DNA of 10,022 bases from an uncultured Phascolarctobacterium sp. Its GTDB lineage: Bacteria; Bacillota; Negativicutes; Acidaminococcales; Acidaminococcaceae. Below are positions 6,810 to 10,022 of this stretch, in pieces; within the stretch, counting starts at the first letter, position 1, and the number at the start of each line of letters is the position of its first letter. The position numbers were made by a program, and so were the translations under genes. The stretch spans positions 1 through 10,022 of the forward strand of contig USBV01000048.1 in assembly GCA_900553055.1 (NCBI GenBank). Reading direction: 5' to 3'. A model generated the notes under the pieces. The model did no database searches, had not been told where the DNA came from, and saw only the letters and a list, made by a program, of their open reading frames with translations.

Positions 6810-7054
6810 TTCGCACATCCTCTCTTATGGCACGGGCAGTCGGGGTCGTGGATTTCCTTGTCGTTTTGAAATGCCGAGATTAAGCCATAAATGCCATAAG
6901 TCGCGAACGCGAGAAACATCGCGCCTTTGGCTATAAAGTTCCACGGTTCGGGCAGATGATCAAGCAGTCGGCTAACCATAGTGGCTACGGCGAGAGATAC
7001 CATCAGCATAACGGCGATTGCAACCGCTGTCAGTAGTCTATCTTTCTTATTCAT
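6806..7054 (-). CDS. 82-residue two-helix membrane protein with Cys/His tail
   Basis: After a basic start (MNKKDR) come two hydrophobic segments, about residues 8-28 and 41-62, joined by a proline-containing loop (LPEPWN). A polar tail ends HDPDCPCHKRGCAK, with C73, C75, H76 and C80 near the C-terminus, which might bind a metal on the cytoplasmic side. The size and hairpin topology recall class II-like holins, but no lysin gene is nearby and the Cys-rich tail is not typical of them, so that is only a possibility. The ATG overlaps the preceding gene's TGA and its TGA overlaps the next ATG. Confidence 0.65.
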   Translation of the reverse strand: MNKKDRLLTAVAIAVMLMVSLAVATMVSRLLDHLPEPWNFIAKGAMFLAFATYGIYGLISAFQNDKEIHDPDCPCHKRGCAK

Positions 7055-7443
7055 TGTTCGTTCAGTTTATATCCGTTTTTAGAGAGCCATTCAATTTCTT
7101 GCACGGCACATTCTATAAGGCTGTCTGTATGCGTAAGCCCCTTGATTACTCTTGGCTTATCCATACAGTAGTAGCCGATGCTCCATTGCCTGCCGTAGTC
7201 CATCGGAGCTATATCGAGCCAATATTCGTATTTGCCACTGTGAATTTTGAACGGCAGAAGTCCGAGCAAAGCACTCAGGCTCCACGCAGGGTATGTCCCA
7301 CCATAAGACCCCGTAGTCCAATCCCACGGCATCATGGGAACTTCATCATCCTCGTATCGCGCCATATCCGCCGTGTCATCCGACACTCCGCAGCGGCGAA
7401 GACGCTGGCTCTGGGAAAAGTCTGTTGCTATGTTTGTGTTCAT
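7051..7443 (-). CDS. 130-residue hypothetical protein of Bacteroidales mobile-element type
   Basis: The opening pattern (IATDFSQSQRLRRCGVSDDT, residues 5-24, then ADM) resembles uncharacterised proteins I associate with Bacteroidales phages and plasmids, which often begin with a similar SQ(R/K)L...CG(V/I)...TADM segment. A PAWSLSALLGLLP segment sits near 52-64, followed by a beta-rich stretch with many aromatic residues (YEYWLDI, WSIGYYC). The C-terminal helix (DSLIECAVQEIEWLSKNGYK) closes the protein. No enzymatic motif is visible. The gene follows leader repeat copy B and starts a coupled group running to 6539, so it may be the first gene of a transcript. Identification with the family is from memory of its general pattern. 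Confidence 0.75.
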   Translation of the reverse strand: MNTNIATDFSQSQRLRRCGVSDDTADMARYEDDEVPMMPWDWTTGSYGGTYPAWSLSALLGLLPFKIHSGKYEYWLDIAPMDYGRQWSIGYYCMDKPRVIKGLTHTDSLIECAVQEIEWLSKNGYKLNEQ

Positions 7444-7468
7444 TTGTTATTTTACACTTTAAATTGTT

Positions 7469-7525
7469 TGATATTCATCTACTTGCAGTCCGTTGTCGGA
7501 TTAAGCATATCCGAGTCGGCTTATT
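7469..7525 (-). repeat. Intergenic leader repeat, copy B
   Basis: Second copy of the 57-base leader repeat; see 5989-6045. Here the inverted repeat is perfect: TCGGAT (7496-7501), loop TAAGCAT, ATCCGA (7509-7514). The segments GATTAAGCATAT and GGCTTATT are unchanged from copy A, and the loop TAAGC is again complementary to GCTTA at 7519-7523, which overlaps the stop codon of the 86-residue gene. Between the copies one stem pair changes from A-T to G-C on both sides. The weaker similarity runs on to about 7450, close to the start of the 130-residue gene. Confidence 0.7.
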
Positions 7526-7781
7526 CTGCATCGTTATACTCTGCTACCCCGAAAGCCTCGTCCCAATCATGGTCGGACATGCCATCATCAGCTGAGCAGT
7601 CAGCATATTTATGCCTATCCGGATTTTGTCTGTTCCAAAACTTATCTTTGCAATGTCCGCAACAGAAAGCCTGCGCCCATTGGATTTTCTTGAACTTTAT
7701 ATGGCAGACCGGACACTCAATAATCTCGCCAACTTTCGCTTTCTTGTTGGTGCGGTATAAGCCTTTCTTCTTCAGTTTCAT
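7521..7781 (-). CDS. 86-residue zinc-ribbon-like protein
   Basis: A basic N-terminus (MKLKKKGLYRTNKKAK) leads into two cysteine pairs: CPVC at 23-26 and C41-x2-C44 in FCCGHCKDKFWN (39-50; C40 adjacent). This resembles small zinc ribbons of the form CPxC...FCS..C(K/R)xKFxN seen in phage and plasmid proteins, so zinc binding is likely. The C-terminal third is acidic and low in hydrophobic residues. I chose ATG 7779-7781, which overlaps the upstream gene's TGA (ATGA) and sits behind AGGAG, over the longer frame from 7832 that would run through that gene. The stop codon forms the start of leader repeat B. Confidence 0.7.
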   Translation of the reverse strand: MKLKKKGLYRTNKKAKVGEIIECPVCHIKFKKIQWAQAFCCGHCKDKFWNRQNPDRHKYADCSADDGMSDHDWDEAFGVAEYNDAE

Positions 7782-8104
7782 ACTCTTTCTCCTAATTTGA
7801 TAATGAATACTTCTTCTTCGGGTGCGCCCCATTCGGGGTTGCCCTTGCCTATGTGCATACTCTTGATTTCAAAGAGCATCGTGTTTGATGTGTAGCCTCT
7901 GTGAAAGCGGACATGGGTGTACTTCTGCCACACTTGATTCGTCGGGAGGGAGGCGAGATATTTCAAGGCTCCATCTCGACCACTGTTGAGGCGAAGAAAC
8001 CGCTTAACCCAATGGTCGGAGAGGACACGGTATTCTTCTGGCTTTTCGCCGGACTCTTCCATGTCGTACCACTTGTGCTTTACAACCAAATCAAGGATTT
8101 TCAT
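7778..8104 (-). CDS. ASCH-like domain protein
   Basis: The first part (KILDLVVKHKWYDMEESGEK, residues 2-21, then PEEYR) matches the ASCH/PUA-like pattern in which a strand is followed by a W(Y/F)xxIxxGxKxxEYR helix-turn. Mid-protein there are FHRGYTSNTMLFEIK, then GNPEWGAPEEEVFIIKLGE, which agree with the barrel-closing strands of phage members. ASCH domains are related to RNA-binding PUA domains and are thought to act on RNA or as coactivators; no activity can be claimed for this protein. I use ATG 8102-8104, which overlaps the upstream TGA (TGATG), rather than GTG one codon earlier. 108 residues, a normal length for a single domain. Confidence 0.7.
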   Translation of the reverse strand: MKILDLVVKHKWYDMEESGEKPEEYRVLSDHWVKRFLRLNSGRDGALKYLASLPTNQVWQKYTHVRFHRGYTSNTMLFEIKSMHIGKGNPEWGAPEEEVFIIKLGERV

Positions 8105-8397
8105 CACATTATCTGTTTTATGGATTTGAATGCCGTGACTATTTCCTCACGATGTTCTTCAAAATATCGGTCAAAAGAACCTTCGCCGCCGAATATTTCA
8201 TCAAGCCGTTTAGCAATCTTGCCGAAAGGGTTTAGCCAACTGTCGCCCTCAACCACTTCTTTAGGCTCATACAACGCTATCAAGTGTGAGTTTCGGTCAA
8301 AGTGGCAACACATGGCGGCATAAGCCGTCAACTTGTTGTCAGCCTCCAATTCCCAGACGCTTGACACTGCTCCGTATTTGAATTTAGTTTTTCCCAT
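8104..8397 (-). CDS. 97-residue hypothetical protein
   Basis: The segments VWELEADNKLTAYAAM (about 14-29), HLIALYEPKEV and DSWLNPFGKIAKRLDEIFGG, then SFDRYFEEHREEI, form an alternating helix-strand pattern I associate with uncharacterised small proteins of Bacteroidales mobile elements; the role is unknown. ATG 8395-8397 was chosen because it overlaps the end of the upstream gene by 14 bases; the longer frame from 8457 would add 20 residues read out of phase through that gene. The TGA overlaps the ASCH-like gene's start. C30 and C31 are the only cysteines, so it does not belong with the Cys-rich set. Confidence 0.7.
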   Translation of the reverse strand: MGKTKFKYGAVSSVWELEADNKLTAYAAMCCHFDRNSHLIALYEPKEVVEGDSWLNPFGKIAKRLDEIFGGEGSFDRYFEEHREEIVTAFKSIKQIM

Positions 8398-8680
8398 TGA
8401 AATATTCTTTGAATGGTTCCAGAACAACAGAGATGCCGGCAGAGAGCGCAGCTTCAAAGGTTCTATAAGTTTTGTTGTCTATCTTGTCTGTTCGCTGAGA
8501 CCATCGCCAAAAGTAGCCGATGCGGTCGCCGGTCTTACTATTGAACTTAGGACTGACTACAAGGTCGGCGCCAAGTTCTTCTCGTAAGAATTTGGCAGAC
8601 TCGTAGATTGTTGGAGCTGAGACGTTCAACCCCAGGTTCTTCAATATCCGAACTGTCTCAACTGTTACTTTCTCCTTCAT
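8384..8680 (-). CDS. 98-residue hypothetical protein
   Basis: The N-terminus is VTVETVRILKNLGLN at about 5-19, followed by a helix APTIYESAKFLREELG, a strand, and YFWRWSQRTDKIDNKTYRTF leading into EAALSAGISVVLEPF. The pattern of a helix-turn-helix-sized first third followed by mixed strand and helix is suggestive, but no DNA-binding family is recognised. The ATG at 8678-8680 lies inside the last 23 bases of the upstream gene; a longer start at 8731 was set aside for the same reason as in the neighbouring genes. Its TAA lies inside the next gene. Likely co-translated with its neighbours. Confidence 0.65.
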   Translation of the reverse strand: MKEKVTVETVRILKNLGLNVSAPTIYESAKFLREELGADLVVSPKFNSKTGDRIGYFWRWSQRTDKIDNKTYRTFEAALSAGISVVLEPFKEYFNGKN

Positions 8681-8864
8681 TGCTATTCTTGATGTTGGGC
8701 TCGTGTAGAGGACAGGTGCCGGTCTTTTCATCGTACATCGGCATTGTCCATGTAAGGGTCTCTTTCACTTCGGTGCAGAAGGCTATGTGCCGTTTGCAGT
8801 TTTGGCAGAGTGCCGGCCCTCCGAAGTAGTTAGGGCCGACACAATAGGCGTAGTCTTTATTCAT
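8658..8864 (-). CDS. 68-residue Cys-rich protein
   Basis: C8, C20, C23, C30, C51 and H54, with CQNCKRHIAFC at 20-30 and GTCPLHEP at 49-56, suggest a single zinc-binding fold. The last ten residues are polar and probably disordered. The ATG at 8862-8864 overlaps the TGA of the upstream gene (ATGA); the longer frame from 8951 is rejected because it runs antiphase through that gene. Family not named; proteins with GGPALCxxC and TWTxP segments appear among uncharacterised phage proteins, but this is recall without a search. Confidence 0.7.
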   Translation of the reverse strand: MNKDYAYCVGPNYFGGPALCQNCKRHIAFCTEVKETLTWTMPMYDEKTGTCPLHEPNIKNSNEGESNS

Positions 8865-9112
8865 GGCTGGGGCTGTTCTTTTAATGCTTTGATAAGCGCA
8901 TTTGCCTCTCGGACGCAGTCGTTGGCGTGCGTTTCCAATTCGCGTGCGCAAAAGGCTCTCATATCGTCGTCCTCACTTGAAAGGCAACGAGCGAATATCT
9001 CTTTGTCTATCCCGTATCGACGCTGTTCCCAATCAATCTGATTGGCGTCTTTGGTCTTGCGGTTGAGTGATATAACCGCATCCATTGTCTGCTTCTCTAT
9101 TACGGTCATCAT
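8861..9112 (-). CDS. 83-residue helical hypothetical protein
   Basis: Mostly predicted alpha helix, with mixed charge: an N-terminal helix (IEKQTMDAVISLNRKTK) and a long C-terminal one (ARELETHANDCVREANALIK, then ALKEQ). No motif recognised. Two adjacent ATG codons are available (9110-9112 and 9107-9109); the first is one base after the TAA of the upstream gene. The composition would suit a coiled-coil or small partner protein, which is inference only. Confidence 0.65.
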   Translation of the reverse strand: MMTVIEKQTMDAVISLNRKTKDANQIDWEQRRYGIDKEIFARCLSSEDDDMRAFCARELETHANDCVREANALIKALKEQPQP

Positions 9113-9113
9113 G

Positions 9114-9449
9114 TTAATACCAGTTTAGGACTACATAGTCATTGCGCGGGTCGCCGAGGGCCATCCATTTGGCGATTATGCCAATGATGGTATCAAGCGA
9201 CTCTTCTATCTGATTTTCCTTTCGCCAAATCTCGAACTCTCGGCGGTTATAGACCATTTTTGCTATGAGATTGGCAAGATCGTATCGATAGACTTCAAGA
9301 TGTTCGGAACACTCTACGTCCTCGCCCTGCCAACTTAAATCAGGACATTCCTTATAGAGGAGGCGATTGATTACGTCTTGTTTGTGGCTGAAACAGTCGA
9401 AGGTGTGGTGTTTGACCTGATACACCTCGGCTACATGAATTTTTGCCAT
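9114..9449 (-). CDS. 111-residue hypothetical protein
   Basis: The translation begins MAKIHVAEVYQVKHHTFDCF and goes on to a middle acidic section (ECPDLSWQGEDVECSEHLEV) and a charged helical C-terminal part, ending in NDYVVLNWY. No family recognised. The ATG is preceded by a leader very like the one before the next gene upstream: TCAAACC, then RATAAA, then CAAA directly before ATG (9446-9473 and 9828-9856). That shared leader is the main sequence evidence that the two starts are right. The gene lies 25 bases after the upstream stop. Confidence 0.65.
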   Translation of the reverse strand: MAKIHVAEVYQVKHHTFDCFSHKQDVINRLLYKECPDLSWQGEDVECSEHLEVYRYDLANLIAKMVYNRREFEIWRKENQIEESLDTIIGIIAKWMALGDPRNDYVVLNWY

Positions 9450-9474
9450 TTTGATATGGATTTATTGGTTTGAC

Positions 9475-9831
9475 TTATGCTATATCGCTGAGCTCATCGT
9501 TGAGAGCAATCATGAGGTCGTCAAAATCCTCATCGCTGAACTCCGAGAGCTCGCCGGTGGCGTCGTCGTAATGAGAGGCGATGATTTCTGTCACATGGCC
9601 CCATGCGCGGTGCAGGGTGTCGTCGCTGTCCCACTCGCCGCAGCAGCCATAGATGACCTCGATTGTCCAGCCGCCCTGTTCATAGCAGACATAGTTCTCA
9701 ATGGGGTCGTCGCAGCGGCAGTCTCCGTTCTCGTCGCAGTCGTATTCACAGCCGCCGATTTCGTGGTTGTTGTTGCGCACAAGCTCGACAAGGTCGGGAA
9801 TAAGGACGTTAAGGTCAGATTTGGTTTTCAT
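9475..9831 (-). CDS. 118-residue acidic Cys-rich hypothetical protein
   Basis: Cysteines cluster at C28, C32, C38, C40, C49, C63 and C64, the first four in CEYDCDENGDCRC. The C-terminal half is strongly acidic (FSDEDFDDLMIALNDELSDI). The Cys cluster between aspartates could bind zinc or, less likely, calcium; the overall charge could also suggest DNA mimicry, but nothing beyond composition supports this. The ATG at 9829-9831 is preferred to an in-frame TTG at 9888, because of the conserved leader directly before it. A possible promoter lies about 45 to 80 bases upstream. Confidence 0.7.
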   Translation of the reverse strand: MKTKSDLNVLIPDLVELVRNNNHEIGGCEYDCDENGDCRCDDPIENYVCYEQGGWTIEVIYGCCGEWDSDDTLHRAWGHVTEIIASHYDDATGELSEFSDEDFDDLMIALNDELSDIA

Positions 9832-9876
9832 TTTGAGGTGGTTTATCGGTTTGACTTGTTTGTTATTTTTGATACT

Positions 9877-9908
9877 GCAATTTAGCAAATATCAGTGAAT
9901 TACACAAA
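9877..9908 (-). promoter_or_regulatory. Possible Bacteroidales-type promoter
   Basis: Reading the - strand, TTTG (9908-9905) and TAAATTGC (9884-9877) are separated by 20 bases. Known Bacteroides promoters have TTTG near -33 and TAnnTTTG near -7, so the first box matches fully and the second only in part. It lies in the largest gap of the right block and points toward the Cys-rich gene at 9831. Weak evidence; AT-rich DNA makes such matches by chance. Confidence 0.3.
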
Positions 9909-9933
9909 TTTTTACACCTCTATTTTGTGCCAT
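9892..9933 (-). CDS. 13-residue ORF with strong Shine-Dalgarno site
   Basis: ATG 9933 begins MAQNRGVKICVIH and stops at TGA 9892-9894. AAGGAGG (9944-9938) is a near-perfect anti-SD match 4 bases before it, the strongest such site in the right block, where starts mostly rely on coupling or AT-rich leaders. It may be a leader peptide or the remnant of a lost gene's start. No attenuator hairpin is clear. Translation cannot be shown from the sequence. Confidence 0.3.
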   Translation of the reverse strand: MAQNRGVKICVIH

Positions 9934-9962
9934 TTTGCCTCCTTAACATTTAATCGCAGTTG

Positions 9963-10022
9963 TCAGTTGGCGGCGGCGTCTTCCTCGGCCATGATGGCGT
10001 CGGCGAGAGTGCGGCAGCGGTT
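9963..10022 (-). CDS. C-terminal end of a gene entering from outside the window
   Basis: The last 19 codons of a - strand frame, reading NRCRTLADAIMAEEDAAAN, end at TGA 9963-9965. The composition is protein-like and the gene orientation matches the rest of the block. Too short to name. Confidence 0.45.
   Translation of the reverse strand, partial: NRCRTLADAIMAEEDAAAN

Noticed and set aside
5989..7525. Integron attC-like cassette sites
   Set aside because: The repeats lie right after stop codons as attC sites do, but they lack the GTTRRRY and RYYYAAC core sites and no integrase is in the window.
7018..7800. A 260-codon open frame on the + strand
   Set aside because: It runs antisense through three - strand genes that have coupled starts and recognisable protein features, and across leader repeat B; its translation looks like random composition.
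9451..9885. A 144-codon open frame on the + strand, rich in valine and alanine
   Set aside because: It is the complement of the acidic Cys-rich gene at 9475-9831; Asp/Glu-rich coding DNA often gives Val/Ala-rich frames on the other strand.
4546..10022. Stop-codon reassignment as found in some Bacteroidales phages
   Set aside because: None of about twenty genes uses TAG, which drew attention, but TAA and TGA are both used as real stops with overlapping starts, and no gene needs a TAG read through; the two broken ORFs contain TGA and TAA.
1..10022. tRNA, rRNA, CRISPR array or replication origin
   Set aside because: No cloverleaf-forming sequence, regularly spaced repeats or iteron cluster was seen on either strand by eye.

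Overview
The window joins two unrelated blocks of DNA. Positions 1 to about 4540 are ordinary bacterial chromosome, read on the + strand: the 3' part of an ABC-transporter solute-binding protein, rimO, cinA and a DEAD-box RNA helicase. They are packed with gaps of 14 to 26 bases, each behind a clear Shine-Dalgarno site. Protein features and the rimO-cinA pairing suggest a Bacillota (Firmicutes) genome, perhaps Negativicutes; that placement is inference.

Within about ten bases of 4540 the helicase reading frame stops making sense, straight after its motif VI (HRIGRTGR). Everything to the right belongs to a different genome: about 5.5 kb of very small genes, all on the - strand, joined by ATGA or TGATG overlaps or gaps of a few bases. 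The family resemblances, the weakly SD-dependent leaders and the crowding suggest a Bacteroidales phage, prophage or plasmid accessory region. This is also inference, since no structural, replication, integrase or mobilisation gene is present. The simplest explanation of the junction is a chimeric contig. A real insertion is possible, but no recombinase, att site, target duplication or second boundary is visible.

On the - strand (from 10022 down) the right block holds: the last codons of one gene; a 13-codon ORF with a strong SD; an acidic Cys-rich protein; seven small genes (9449 to 7521) including an ASCH-like protein and two Cys-rich proteins; a leader repeat; a 130-residue protein; a two-helix membrane protein; a 50-residue protein; a single-helix 38-residue protein; three overlapping tiny Cys-rich ORFs; a second copy of the leader repeat; a 215-residue protein; two tandem paralogous Cys-rich proteins; an ORF with an in-frame TGA; and a gene cut by the junction. 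Several genes (50, 45, 38 and 31 codons) are short enough for automatic callers to miss.

The left genes are housekeeping (ribosomal protein S12 modification, pyridine nucleotide salvage, RNA remodelling) plus transport. On the right no pathway can be named. Its notable traits are the number of small putative metal-binding proteins, the duplicated leader placed directly after stop codons, and two small ORFs each broken by one in-frame stop.
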